Source of the DNA: Bradyrhizobium centrolobii
Lineage (GTDB): Bacteria; Pseudomonadota; Alphaproteobacteria; Rhizobiales; Xanthobacteraceae
DNA length: 51,739 nt
Assembly (NCBI RefSeq): GCF_001641635.1
Contig: NZ_LUUB01000031.1
Coordinates: forward strand, 1 to 51,739
Direction: 5' to 3'
Under the pieces are notes generated by a model, which had not been told where the DNA came from, made no database searches, and was given only the letters and a program-made list of their open reading frames with translations. The translations under genes and the position numbers were made by a program. Each line of letters starts with the position of its first letter. Position 1 is the stretch's first letter. This document shows positions 21,062-29,744 of this stretch, piece by piece.

Positions 21062-21937
21062 GTGTCGAAGCAGAAGTTAATTGTACTGCAGTCGCTCTGG
21101 GCGATGGAGCGGCGTCATCCGGACGCAATCGAGCGCTCCATCGAGCATAACCTGGCGATGATTAAGGAAGCTGGGTTCGACGGTATCAGCGCCTCGTGCA
21201 CGAATCTCGAACGTGTCGCTGTGATGGCACGTGCCCTGACAGGCACCGGACTGGCGGTCGAGGGCAACTGCTATCCGCGGACGGTCGACGACTTGAAGGC
21301 CGCGATTGATCTCGGCGGTCAACTGGGCGCCCTGCACCTCAACGTGCAGCCCGACGTCCGCCCGCGCCGCGTTGCGGACTGCATCCCGCTGCTGGAAGGC
21401 TGGATTAGAGTAGCACAGAACGTCGGCATGCCCATCTACTTCGAGACGCATCGTAACAGGATGACGACCGACCTCCTGTTCACACTCGATCTCATCGATC
21501 AAGTTCCTGCGATGCGTATCCTGGCGGACCTCTCGCACGTCTTGCTTGGCCGGGAGTTCTGGTATCCGATCTCTGACGAAGACGAAGCGTTGGTGCGGCA
21601 GGTGCTTGACCGAACGTGGGCATTTCACGGCCGCGTCGCATCCCGCGAGCAGATACAAGTAGAGATAACGTTTCCGCAGCACAAGATTTGGCTTGATCTG
21701 TTCGTACGTTGGTGGGAATACGGCTTCAGAAGCTGGCGAAGGCGCGCCTGTGCGGACGCGATTCTCTCTTTCGCGTGCGAGCTCGGGCCGCGGCCCTATG
21801 CAATCACTGATCGCGAGGGCAACGATACCACCGACCGCTGGGAGGAAGCTCTGTTGATCAAGTCAGTCGTGCGCGACCTATTCGAGCGGACCGCAGTCGA
21901 CGAACAACTTTCTATCGCACGCGGTTCGGTTGATTGA
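21062..21937 (+). CDS. TIM-barrel sugar phosphate isomerase/epimerase-like protein
   Basis: A protein of about 291 residues of the xylose-isomerase-like TIM-barrel class. Strand and active-site regions include E-A-G-F-D-G-I-S-A-S near the start, L-H-L-N-V-Q-P-D-V, P-I-Y-F-E-T-H-R-N-R (metal-ligand-type Glu and His), I-L-A-D-L-S-H-V-L-L-G-R-E (Asp/His) and F-H-G-R-V-A-S-R-E. The GTG at 21062 is chosen for its GAGAGA upstream site; TTG 21032, overlapping the previous stop, is an alternative. The stop overlaps the next gene's start (TTGA). Within this operon it probably processes the product or substrate of the oxygenase. MocC of rhizopine catabolism is also of this broad class, but identity is not shown. 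Confidence 0.8.
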   Translation: MSKQKLIVLQSLWAMERRHPDAIERSIEHNLAMIKEAGFDGISASCTNLERVAVMARALTGTGLAVEGNCYPRTVDDLKAAIDLGGQLGALHLNVQPDVRPRRVADCIPLLEGWIRVAQNVGMPIYFETHRNRMTTDLLFTLDLIDQVPAMRILADLSHVLLGREFWYPISDEDEALVRQVLDRTWAFHGRVASREQIQVEITFPQHKIWLDLFVRWWEYGFRSWRRRACADAILSFACELGPRPYAITDREGNDTTDRWEEALLIKSVVRDLFERTAVDEQLSIARGSVD

Positions 21938-23169
21938 ACGACGAACCGACAATGGTCATCGTCGGAGCGGGCGAAGCCGGCACAGCCGCCGCGATTGTCC
22001 TGCGCGAGCGCGGCTGGCGTGGCCGCCTCGTCCTGATCGGCAACGAAACTATGCTGCCATATGAGCGGCCGCCGCTATCCAAGGCGATCCTGGTTGAGGA
22101 GAGAGAGCCTGGGCCCAAGCTGCTCGTCACGCCCGAGCGCTTGGCGGAATTGGGAATTCATTATCTCCAAGGGAGGAGCGTCGAGTGGATAGATCGCGCG
22201 ACACACACGCTCAAACTGTCGGATGGGTCGTTACTAGCCTACGAACGACTGCTGTTGGCTACCGGCGCCCGTCCCCGAAATCTGAGCATTCCGTTCGACG
22301 CCGGAAGTAGAGTGGCGACGCTGCGCACGTATGCGGATGCATTGGCTATCCGCCAGATGATTCGCAGAGGGGGTGAGGTGGTCGTGGTAGGCGGCGGCTT
22401 CATCGGGCTTGAGGTTGCCGCGAGCGCGGTGTCGAGAGGCGCTTCAGTAACTGTGGTCGAGGCCGGCCATCGGCTGCTGACGCGGGCAGTCCCGCCGCCC
22501 ATGGCCGAACTCATACGGACCAAGCACGAGCGTTTGGGCGTGCGCATCGAGACTGGCGCCGTGGTGGAGCGTATTGATGCCAAGGAACGACGTTCTAAGG
22601 TCGTGCTCGCAGATGGCCGTACGCATCTTGCCGATCTAGTGCTCGTTGGAGTCGGCGTCGTGCCAAACGTTGAGCTCGCGGAAACGGCCGGATTGGTTAT
22701 CGACAACGGGATCGCGTTGGACGAGACGCTGGCGAGCTCGGATCCGCACATCTTCGCGGCTGGCGACTGCTGTTCGTTCCCACATAGCTTGTATGGCGAG
22801 CGGATCAGGCTGGAGGCATGGCGCAACGCGCGTAGGCAAGGTACAGTGGCCGCAACCAACATGCTGGGCATGAGACGTCCCTACGAAGATGTGCCCTGGT
22901 TCTGGTCGGATCAATACGACGAGACCCTCCAAATCGCCGGTCTCCGTCGCGAAGAAGACGTCCCGGTTGCAAGAAACCTCGGTGCGAAAGGCCAGATCTT
23001 CTTTTATCTAGCCGCCGATGGACGCCTTGTCGCCGCATGTGGCTTCGGGAGCCTGGACGCGATCGCGAAACAAATACGTTTCGCCGAGATGATGATCGGC
23101 AGGCGGCTTGCTCCCAACGCGGACGCGCTCGCGGACCCGACCATCAACTTGAAATCGCTGCTGGTTTAG
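21934..23169 (+). CDS. FAD-dependent ferredoxin reductase (MocF-like)
   Basis: A 411-residue pyridine-nucleotide-disulphide-type reductase. The N-terminal FAD site is G11-A-G-E-A-G16. The Y-E-R-P-P-L-S-K motif at 43-50 is typical of oxygenase-coupled ferredoxin reductases such as BphA4. The NAD(P) site V-V-V-V-G-G-G-F-I-G-L-E is at about 149-160, the second FAD block I-F-A-A-G-D-C follows at about 273, and a reductase C-terminal domain includes W-F-W-S-D-Q-Y-D. A TTG start at 21934 overlapping the previous TGA is favoured; ATG 21952 would begin right at the FAD motif. It should reduce the Rieske ferredoxin encoded two genes upstream. It appears intact and ends the operon. Confidence 0.92.
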   Translation: MNDEPTMVIVGAGEAGTAAAIVLRERGWRGRLVLIGNETMLPYERPPLSKAILVEEREPGPKLLVTPERLAELGIHYLQGRSVEWIDRATHTLKLSDGSLLAYERLLLATGARPRNLSIPFDAGSRVATLRTYADALAIRQMIRRGGEVVVVGGGFIGLEVAASAVSRGASVTVVEAGHRLLTRAVPPPMAELIRTKHERLGVRIETGAVVERIDAKERRSKVVLADGRTHLADLVLVGVGVVPNVELAETAGLVIDNGIALDETLASSDPHIFAAGDCCSFPHSLYGERIRLEAWRNARRQGTVAATNMLGMRRPYEDVPWFWSDQYDETLQIAGLRREEDVPVARNLGAKGQIFFYLAADGRLVAACGFGSLDAIAKQIRFAEMMIGRRLAPNADALADPTINLKSLLV

Positions 23170-23640
23170 GAATACGCACTAAAGCGGCACGGAATTGAGG
23201 TCACCTTCGGGCAGAGCCTTCCAAGCATGCTCCAACTTGCCTGTGAGGAGGCTGGGATTCGGCAGATCGCGTACCGGACTGAGAACGCGGGCGGATGCAT
23301 GGCCGACGCCTTTGCTCGCGTTTCGGGAAAGCCCGCCATCGTCACGGCGCAAAACGGGCCCGCAGAGACTCTGTTAGTCCCGCCGCTGGCTGAGGCTCTC
23401 AAGGCCTCGATTCCCGTGATTGCGTTGGTACAAGAGGTCAGCCGGGATCAGGCAGACCGAAACGCGTCCAAGAGTTCGACCACGTCGGACCCTTCTCTTC
23501 CTGTGCAAAGTTCGTTCGACGTTCGTAACAGCGTCGCGTATCGAAGACTACATCGATATGGCGTTCGTTGCCGCCTGCACTGGTCGGCCCGGCCCAGCGG
23601 CATTCCTGCTGCCTGCCGGCCTGCTTCTCGAATACGAGAC
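23170..23640 (+). pseudogene. TPP-dependent enzyme (acetolactate-synthase-like), N-terminal fragment
   Basis: Immediately after the reductase, the sequence reads L-K-R-H-G-I-E-V-T-F-G-Q-S-L-P-S, T-E-N-A-G-G-C-M-A-D-A-F-A-R (catalytic Glu region) and G-P-A-E-T-L-L-V-P-P-L-A-E-A-L. After two frame changes (about 23470-23540) it continues S-R-I-E-D-Y-I-D-M-A-F-V-A-A. It stops near 23640, where acyl-CoA dehydrogenase sequence begins, so about two thirds of the enzyme is missing. It is a distant relative of the intact 6291-7838 gene. Confidence 0.78.
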
Positions 23641-24421
23641 GACGCTACGCGCGCAAAAGCGCTTCAAAACGCGGGCGAAGAAAGACGGCGACGGATGGAT
23701 TCTGAACGGCGCGAAAGGCCTCGTCCTCACGGTGATACAACTGACAAGATTGTCGTCTCAGTTCGAACGGCCGGAGAGACCCGGGAGAAGGCTGGAATCG
23801 GCCTCTTCGTGGTGGATTCCGGTGCGCCGGGTGTTACGCGCCGCGGCTATCCGACACAGGATGGTCTGCGCGCGGCTGAGATCACGCTCGAGAATGTACG
23901 CATTGACGCAGTCAATCTCATTGGCGATCCGGCTGGGGCCTTCCCATTCATCTCGCGGGTAGCCGACGAGGGGCGCCGCGCTATGTGCGGAGGCCGTCGG
24001 CTGCTTTGACAAGATGCAGGCTATCACCCTCGAATATCTAAAAACGCTCGAACAGTTCGGCAAGAAGATTGGCACTTTCTAAGCGCTGCAGCATCGAGCT
24101 GTCGACATGTTTGTCGAATTGGAGCAGTCGCGCTCGATGGCCATGTACGCCGCGATGATGGTGGGAGAAAGCGACTCGACCGAATGCGAGCGCGCGATTT
24201 CGGCCGCAAAGGTCCAGATCGGTAGGTCAGCGAAGTCGATCGGCCACGAGTCGATTCAGCTCCACGGCGGCATCGGAATGACCATGGAGTACAGTATTGG
24301 TCATTTTTTCAAGCGTGTAACCATGATCAACACGCTGTTCGGCGACACCAACCATCACCTGGCACGGCTTGCCGCGCTCGAAGGGATGGACGGCGAGCAA
24401 GCGCTCGAACCTCTGGCATAA
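23641..24421 (+). pseudogene. Acyl-CoA dehydrogenase, N-terminally truncated
   Basis: The sequence starts inside the family at R-A-K-K-D-G-D-G-W-I-L-N-G-A-K-G. After a frame change it gives T-A-G-E-T-R-E-K-A-G-I-G-L-F-V-V-D and D-G-L-R-A-A-E-I-T-L-E-N-V-R. A further change near 24000 gives C-F-D-K-M-Q-A-I-T-L-E-Y-L-K-T and F-G-K-K-I-G-T-F. A TAA at 24080-24082 replaces the expected Gln codon, followed by A-L-Q-H-R-A-V-D-M-F and the C-terminal I-Q-L-H-G-G-I-G-M-T-M-E-Y-S-I-G-H. The first 120 or so residues are deleted at the fusion with the TPP-enzyme fragment. Confidence 0.85.
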
Positions 24422-24454
24422 GTGAACCGGTGAAATTCGCACGTCGCGGTGCGG

Positions 24455-25249
24455 TCGCCATCATTACATGCAGGACAGTTGATCGCGCGCGGCGTTGTGC
24501 CGCTCCTCGGCGTTTCGGAAGCTTTGGATGCGGCTCAGGCGGCGGGCTCCATCGGCAGGTTCTGGCTCGAGCCGCAGGCGCAGCCGGTCGACGCCACGGC
24601 TGCCGACGCATCGACTGGCAAATGTGTGACGCTCGACGAAGCCCAAGCCAAAGCGATGCTGATCAGAGCCGGCCTTCCAGTCCCGAAAGGCGAACGCGCC
24701 GGTAATGGCTTGGACGCAGTGGCGTCTTCCAGGCGGCTCGGCTTCCCAGTAGCGCTGAAGGAACTTGGTGTCGCTCACAAATCGGAAGTCGGGGCGGTGC
24801 GGCTGAATCTAAAGGAGGCCGAAACCGTCGGCAGCGCCGCTCAGGATCTATCGCCTCTTGGCAGCGGGCTCTATGTCGCACGCATGATAAGCAATGGCGT
24901 CGCCGAATTGATCGTCGGCGTTACCCACGACCCGAAGTTCGGCGCGGTGATAATCCTAGGTACCGGCAGTGTAATGGTCGAGCTCTTAAGCGACAGTGTC
25001 ACCCTTCTGCTGCCGGCGACGCGCGACGACATTGAAACGGCACTGCGCAGCCTGAGGCTCTACCCGCTGCTCGAAGGCTATCGCGGTCGGCCCAAGGCTG
25101 ATGTCAAGGCGGCGATTGATGTCATCGCGGGCATTGCCGAGTTCGTTCGGAAGCATGCCGGCGAGATCGAGGAGCTCGACATCAATCCGCTGATCGTCTG
25201 TACAGAAGGCGAGGGCGCCTGGAACGCCGACGCGCTGCTGGTGTTGTGA
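24455..25249 (+). pseudogene. ADP-forming acyl-CoA synthetase, ATP-grasp C-terminal part
   Basis: About 265 residues match the end of acetate--CoA ligase (ADP-forming)-type proteins. A short I-A-R-G-V-V-P-L-L-G-V-S-E-A-L linker is followed by an ATP-grasp_5 domain with L-P-V-P-K-G-E, P-V-A-L-K-E-L-G-V-A-H-K-S-E-V-G-A-V (nucleotide-binding Lys region), V-G-V-T-H-D-P-K-F-G-A-V-I-I-L-G and the final E-L-D-I-N-P-L-I-V. Intact members have about 700 residues, so the CoA-binding and ligase domains are gone. The frame itself is open; a stand-alone ATP-grasp subunit cannot be excluded, but the abrupt join at 24425-24455 argues for truncation. Confidence 0.75.
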
Positions 25250-25271
25250 GGAAAGAAAGGGGCAAACAGGA

Positions 25272-26042
25272 ATGGCTGACGTCATTACTACCCGCTATGA
25301 AGGCGCGATTCTCAAGGTCACACTCGACCGGCCGAAGGTCAACGCCATTGCCTGGACGACCTCGCGGCCGATGGGCGACACATTCAAGGCGTTTCGAGAC
25401 GATCCGAACCTGCGCGTCGCCATCGTCAAGACCGCTGGTGACAAGTTCTTTTGCGCAGGCTGGGACCTGAAGCCCGTGGCCGCCGCCGGCAATGCAACCA
25501 GCAACGATTACGGCGTCGGCGGCTTCGGCGGCCTGCAGGAACTGCGCGATCTCAACAAGCCGGTGATTGCTTGCGTCAATGGCATGGCGGTCGGCGGAGC
25601 TTGCGCTCTCCTGCGACCTGATCTACGCGTCTGATCCTTCCTCCTTCGCGCTGCCGGAGATCCGCGCCGGCGCCTTGGCCGACGCGGCATCGATCAAGCT
25701 GCCGAAACGTATTCCTTATCATATCGCGATGGAGCTCTTGCTTACCGGGCGCTGGATGGATGCCGCCGAGGCGCATCGGTGGAGGCTGGTCAACGAGGTG
25801 CTGCCCAAGGAAAAGCTGGAGCAGCGCGTCTGGGAGATGGCAAAGTGGCTCGCCGGTGGCCCACCGCTGGTATTTGCCGCCATCAAGGAGACGGTGCGCT
25901 CAGCCGAGGCGCTAACTTCCAGGATGTTATGAACAGAGTCTCACGTCGGCAGCTCGTAGACACGCTCGCCAATTCTGAGGATAGCGTAGAAGGCCGCCGG
26001 GCCTTTGCCGAAAAGCGAGATCCGGTTTGGAAAGGTAGATAG
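25272..26042 (+). pseudogene. caiD: Carnitinyl-CoA dehydratase / enoyl-CoA hydratase (CaiD-like), frameshifted
   Basis: ATG 25272 follows an AGG site. The crotonase fold is evident: V-T-L-D-R-P-K-V-N-A-I, then F-F-C-A-G-W-D-L-K (oxyanion hole) and V-N-G-M-A-V-G-G-A near 25580. A frameshift near 25600 separates this from E-L-A-L-S-C-D-L-I-Y-A-S-D and L-P-E-I-R-A-G-A-L-A-D-A-A-S-I-K-L-P. A second near 25915 leads to F-Q-D-V-M-N-R-V-S-R-R-Q-L and the terminal F-A-E-K-R-D-P-V-W-K-G-R. Length and ending match CaiD (crotonobetainyl-CoA hydratase), which acts in carnitine metabolism. Two frameshifts inactivate it. It closes the decayed CoA operon. Confidence 0.85.
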
Positions 26043-26055
26043 TGGTATAGGCTAG

Positions 26056-27105
26056 TCACGTGAATCTAAAGTTCATCGCATAAAGTCTGCTGGGCTTTGT
26101 GGCAGAAGCGTTTGACCGAAGCCAGAATCTGGTCTGCGGACTTGGTCCATTTGAAGGGCTTCGGGTTTTTGTTGTGCAGCTCGATGAAGGTGCGGATGTC
26201 GGGCTCGAGCTGCCTGACGGAGGTGTGAACACCTCGCGGATCTGCTTTCGGGTGAGCTCAGCGAACCAACGCTCGACCTGATTGATCCATGACGCGGAAG
26301 TCGGCGTGAAGTGGACATGATAATGCGGCCGGCGGCCGAGCCACGCCTTGATCTTGGGTGTCTTGTGGGTGGCGTAGTTGTCCATGACGATATGGACATC
26401 GAGCCCTTCAGGAACTTGAGCATCGATCTCTTTTAGAAACTTCAAGAACCGCCCGGTGGCGCTTATAGCATTTGCCGATGACGAACCCTGAGGCGACATC
26501 GAGCGCAGCAAACAGCGAGGTAGTACCATGCCGCACATAGCTATGCGTACGGCGCTCCGGCACGCCAGGCATCATCGGCAAGACCGGCTGCTCGCGATCA
26601 AGCGCCTGAATCTGGCTTTTCTCATCGATGCTGTGGACGAGGGCTCGGTTCGGCGGGGACAGGTAAAGGCCGACGATATCGCGCACCTTGTCGACGAACA
26701 GCGGATCGCTCGACAGCTTGAATGTCTGGCTACGGTGCGGCTGCAAGCCGAACGCCGCCCACATTCGGCGGATCGTGGTGTGGGAAAAGGCGGTTTCCGC
26801 AGCCATCGAGCGGATCGACCAGTGCGTCGCGTCGGCTGGCGTCGTCTGCAACGTTCGTTCGATCACTGCGGCAACCTGATCGTCGTTGATGGTGCTAGGG
26901 CGGCCAGGGCGAGCCTCGTCAAGCAGACCATCGCAGCGATCTTTCAAAAATCGGCGGCGCCATTTGCCAACGGTGTGTTCATGGAGGCCGAGTTCGATAG
27001 CCACGAACTTGCTTGGCAAGCCATCCGCACATCGCAGGATCGCGCGGCATCACTCAGACAGCGAGCGCGCAACGCGGTGACGACGGACTTGCCTCTCTAA
27101 GTACG
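26056..27105 (-). pseudogene. IS630-family transposase, frameshifted
   Basis: Minus strand. The N-terminal HTH part (S-L-S-E-stop-C-R-A-I-L-R-C-A-D-G-L-P-S-K-F-V-A-I-E-L-G-L) has a TGA near 27055 where Arg is expected. The DDE core follows: V-H-S-I-D-E-K-S-Q-I-Q-A-L-D-R (first Asp), H-I-V-M-D-N-Y-A-T-H-K-T (second), and S-A-S-W-I-N-Q-V-E-R-W-F-A (Glu). Frame changes near 26430 and 26220, plus the stop, make it inactive. It lies directly behind the caiD pseudogene. Confidence 0.85.
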
Positions 27106-27106
27106 C

Positions 27107-27222
27107 TCGCTCACCGGAAGCTGGCTACACGCGGCAAGCGAACGACGGTGGTCTGCACTGCTATCGCCCGTGAACTGGTCGGGTTCATGTGGGCGATCGC
27201 AAGGCAAGTGCAGGCAGCCTGA
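27107..27222 (+). pseudogene. IS110/IS1111-type transposase, C-terminal scrap
   Basis: The end of a plus-strand frame reads A-I-A-R-E-L-V-G-F-M-W-A-I-A-R, the typical last segment of IS116/IS110/IS902 transposases, and stops at 27222. Nothing upstream of about 27107 belongs to it, because the IS630 gene abuts there. The following 350 bases could be the right-hand non-coding end of such an element but show no gene. Confidence 0.6.
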
Positions 27223-27581
27223 TCAGGCGCCCTTCTCATCATCGTGCATGGGCGGAGGCGGGACCACGGCAGAGGGAATGCCCGTCGGACGCTTTGTGGC
27301 CGGCAAGAGCGCCGACGCCCGCAGTAAGATAGGAGCAGACCTCGGACGCACAATCGGGAATGCGGTAGCCAACCCGCGCATCAGAGCTTGATCACCGACG
27401 TCCTTCGGTTCCGCCTCCACCCATGTACGATCATCTCTATGAGCAGCCGATCGGCGATCGGGCGAGGCTCTGCGTTCTAATCCTTGACAGCGGACGTCAG
27501 AGCGTCGTTCTGCTCCCACCTTCTCGCGGCACATGGGATAGGCGAGTTTCACGATCTTTATGAAGGGATCGGCTTGTGTCT
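27223..27581. other. No gene; possible IS1111-type right end
   Basis: No recognisable coding sequence. Its position after a transposase C-terminus suggests the non-coding 3' part of an IS1111-type element, where that group places its bridge RNA. This is inference only. Confidence 0.3.
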
Positions 27582-28014
27582 ATGCTTGAGCATACGCTTA
27601 AGTCAGACGTGACGGCGCGCCGGCTGGGAGTGATCACGGAGACGGGACGCCGTCGTTGGTTCTCCAAGGACGACAAGGCCCGGATCGTCGAGGAGACGCT
27701 GGTACCAGGCGCGGTCGTTTCCGAGATTGCCGCAGGCGACACGGGTTGACCCCACAACAAGTATTCACCTGGCGCCGGCAAGCACGCCGGTTGCCGACGC
27801 CGATGGCTGACGATCCGCCGTTTGTACCGGCGGTGGTAGACGCCATGGCACCAGTTGCGGTTGCTGGCCATGAGCGCAAGACAGCGCAACGCAAGGCCAA
27901 GCAGGATGTCGGGGGCATCGAGATCGAAACCGAAGGCGTCACTATCCGGGTCGGCCGAGGCGCGGACGTGGCGATGATTGCGCCATCGTCCATGCACTGA
28001 AGGCAAGCCGGTGA
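27582..28014 (+). pseudogene. tnpA: IS66-family TnpA (Orf1), frameshifted
   Basis: ATG 27582 starts an IS66 accessory protein: G-R-R-R-W-F-S-K-D-D-K-A-R-I-V-E-E-T-L-V-P-G-A. A one-base shift near 27733 is needed to continue R-R-R-H-G-L-T-P-Q-Q-V-F-T-W-R-R. The C-terminal part I-E-T-E-G-V-T-I-R-V-G-R-G-A-D and a final I-V-H-A-L-K-A-S-R follow after another shift near 27980. Its stop overlaps the tnpB start (GTGA at 28011), the usual IS66 coupling. Confidence 0.8.
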
Positions 28015-28120
28015 TCGGCCCGTCCGGAACTGTCCGGGTGATGGTGGGAACCAGGCCGGTCGACTTCCGCAAGGGAATGGAGAGGCTTGCCATGTTGGTA
28101 CGCGAGCACGTGAAGGATAG
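28011..28120 (+). pseudogene. tnpB: IS66-family TnpB, 5' fragment
   Basis: GTG 28011 begins V-I-G-P-S-G-T-V-R-V-M-V-G-T-R-P-V-D-F, then R-K-G-M-E-R-L-A-M-L-V-R-E, the standard TnpB start. Homology ends about 28120, where IS1634-type sequence begins in another frame. Confidence 0.82.
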
Positions 28121-28329
28121 CCCGGACCAAGAAGGGCACCAAGCGCAATGCAAATGGCGACCGTGTCCACAGCTTCGCCGGACTCATCGACCATCTCGGC
28201 ACCATGACCCGCAACACCATGCGCATGCCGCTCGCGGCCAAGCATCGCTTCACGCTTCTCTCGAAATCGATGCCGCTCCAGGAGGCGGCATTCCAGCTCC
28301 TCGGCTTCGACCCGAAACGTGTCCAGTAA
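28120..28329 (+). pseudogene. IS1634-family transposase, C-terminal fragment
   Basis: The frame N-G-D-R-V-H-S-F-A-G-L-I-D-H-L-G-T-M-T-R-N-T, followed by P-L-Q-E-A-A-F-Q-L-L-G-F-D-P and ending in TAA at 28327, matches the last 65-70 residues of IS1634-type (IS4-like) transposases. It is fused directly to the broken IS66 tnpB. Confidence 0.6.
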
Positions 28330-28479
28330 CTGAAAAGGGCGATCGCAAAAATGGTGAGTCGGATCAGGCCCTTGCGCAGCCACTCAATAAAAACTTCGGC
28401 TCAGAGCTGGCTCCGGAACTCTGGACAGGGCGATTGTGGAATTTCTGCCTGACGGCGGGCAAGATTGTCCCGCGAATCA

Positions 28480-28613
28480 GGAGAGACGATGAGCCGCGCC
28501 TCGATCGGCCGATACCTCGACTTTTACAATGGCCGGCGTCCTCACTCGAGCCTTGACGGCGGCACCCCGGATCAAGCTTACTTCAACCCGCTGCCGTTCC
28601 GCGCGGCAGCCTA
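28480..28613 (+). pseudogene. IS3-family transposase, C-terminal fragment
   Basis: A-S-I-G-R-Y-L-D-F-Y-N-G-R-R-P-H-S-S-L-D-G followed by T-P-D-Q-A-Y-F is the conserved end of IS3-family OrfB (DDE family integrase tail), ending at the TAA 28611-28613. Only about 45 residues remain. Confidence 0.75.
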
Positions 28614-28679
28614 ACTCTGGCAGAAGCTCCACTTATCGACGCAGAATTGCTGTTCAGACAACCGGGACCACCTCACTTC

Positions 28680-29390
28680 CTATTCTGGTAGGGGCAGTTG
28701 CCAGTCTGTCCGCTCATTGATGTATTGCTTGTAGGCGGGGTGATCGAACAGGTGGAACACAAAGCTATGGTCATGCCACTCCGTTGGTGCGCCAAACTTC
28801 CAAGACAGACCGTTTATCTTTGCGATTTTCCGCGCTGCGTGAGCATCGTTAAATTCCCGGATTGCCAGAAGTTCCCCGACCCATTCGCAGTGTATTTCAT
28901 CAAGATCACCGACGATATCGTCAAAGTAGCAGAACGTTCGTGGTAGAAAGTGAGATGCAGCCGAGTTGAAAAGGTTTAGTGCCAGCTTAGTACTTGTATA
29001 GAGGTCGAGGTCGAAAGATACAAAGCCGATAACAGGTGGCGAATAGCGTTCGATAAACGTCAGAACCGTCTCGCCGACATTGCCGATTATAAGGGTGGCG
29101 CGTTTTAATTGAGGCTCCAATTTAGCCCTATCCATTTTGAAAAAACCGGCGCGCCAGACGTATGGCAGATCTCGGTAATCGTCAGAGGGCGGCAAGCCAG
29201 TTTCCAGATCGAAGCCGTAGAGTCGGAAGCGAACTCCCGTTTCAGCCTGAAGACTCTCGGCGACTTGTTCCATCTGCAGCAGTCCCCTACCGCCAGCGAC
29301 GCCAAACTCGATAGCGCCGATTTCGGGAATTTGGAGTGCCTTTGCTTGCCTCGCGGCTTGCCTCATTCCGAAAAGATAATTCCGGCGCAT
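28680..29390 (-). CDS. Class I SAM-dependent methyltransferase-like protein (TylF/MycF-like)
   Basis: An intact protein of about 236 residues. A SAM-binding motif I appears as I-E-F-G-V-A-G-G-R-G-L. Further on, V-S-F-D-L-D-L-Y-T-S-T-K-L-A-L resembles the acidic metal/substrate region of macrocin O-methyltransferases (TylF, MycF), and F-C-Y-F-D-D-I-V adds another Asp pair. The ATG at 29390 is chosen for an AGGA site eight bases upstream. The frame extends to GTG 29489, but that part overlaps an unrelated remnant. It has no operon partner and is surrounded by IS scraps on both sides, so it is probably cargo of horizontal transfer. The substrate is unknown. Confidence 0.65.
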   Translation of the reverse strand: MRRNYLFGMRQAARQAKALQIPEIGAIEFGVAGGRGLLQMEQVAESLQAETGVRFRLYGFDLETGLPPSDDYRDLPYVWRAGFFKMDRAKLEPQLKRATLIIGNVGETVLTFIERYSPPVIGFVSFDLDLYTSTKLALNLFNSAASHFLPRTFCYFDDIVGDLDEIHCEWVGELLAIREFNDAHAARKIAKINGLSWKFGAPTEWHDHSFVFHLFDHPAYKQYINERTDWQLPLPE

Positions 29391-29469
29391 GCGTAGTCCT
29401 CGCTTCTGGGGCATGTGCGATCTTTGTGGCGGCTTAATCCTGCCACCAAGCACAGATCCTATTGTACTC

Positions 29470-29740
29470 AGATCGCCCCATCGGGACACCCCTTAGTGTT
29501 GGTAGGTTCGCCTTCTCGAAGACGACCTTGCGGGACTTACGGCGCTCCGGATCCGCAAACCACTCCTTCAGCGATTTCCAGTAGGCCTTCCGCGTCTTCA
29601 GAGCCACGACGATCAGCAGGACGGGGGCCGTGCCTTTGGTCCAGTATTCGATGTGCGTCGGCGCACGCGAATTCGAACGTTTCCTCGGTCTTCACCTGCA
29701 GGCGTGGCCTTGCCCTGGACCTGCAGGAGCAGGGATATCG
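29470..29740 (-). pseudogene. DUF4365-like protein remnant
   Basis: Minus strand: [15 protein letters not shown], then after a frame change near 29655 [27 protein letters not shown] and E-R-R-K-S-R-K-V-V-F. The Q-V-K-T core followed by H-I-E-Y-W and A-Y-W resembles DUF4365, a restriction-nuclease-like domain often seen in mobile or defence-associated genes. The rest of the gene is replaced by IS630 sequence at 29745. The family assignment is from pattern only. Confidence 0.5.
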
Positions 29741-29744
29741 GTAA

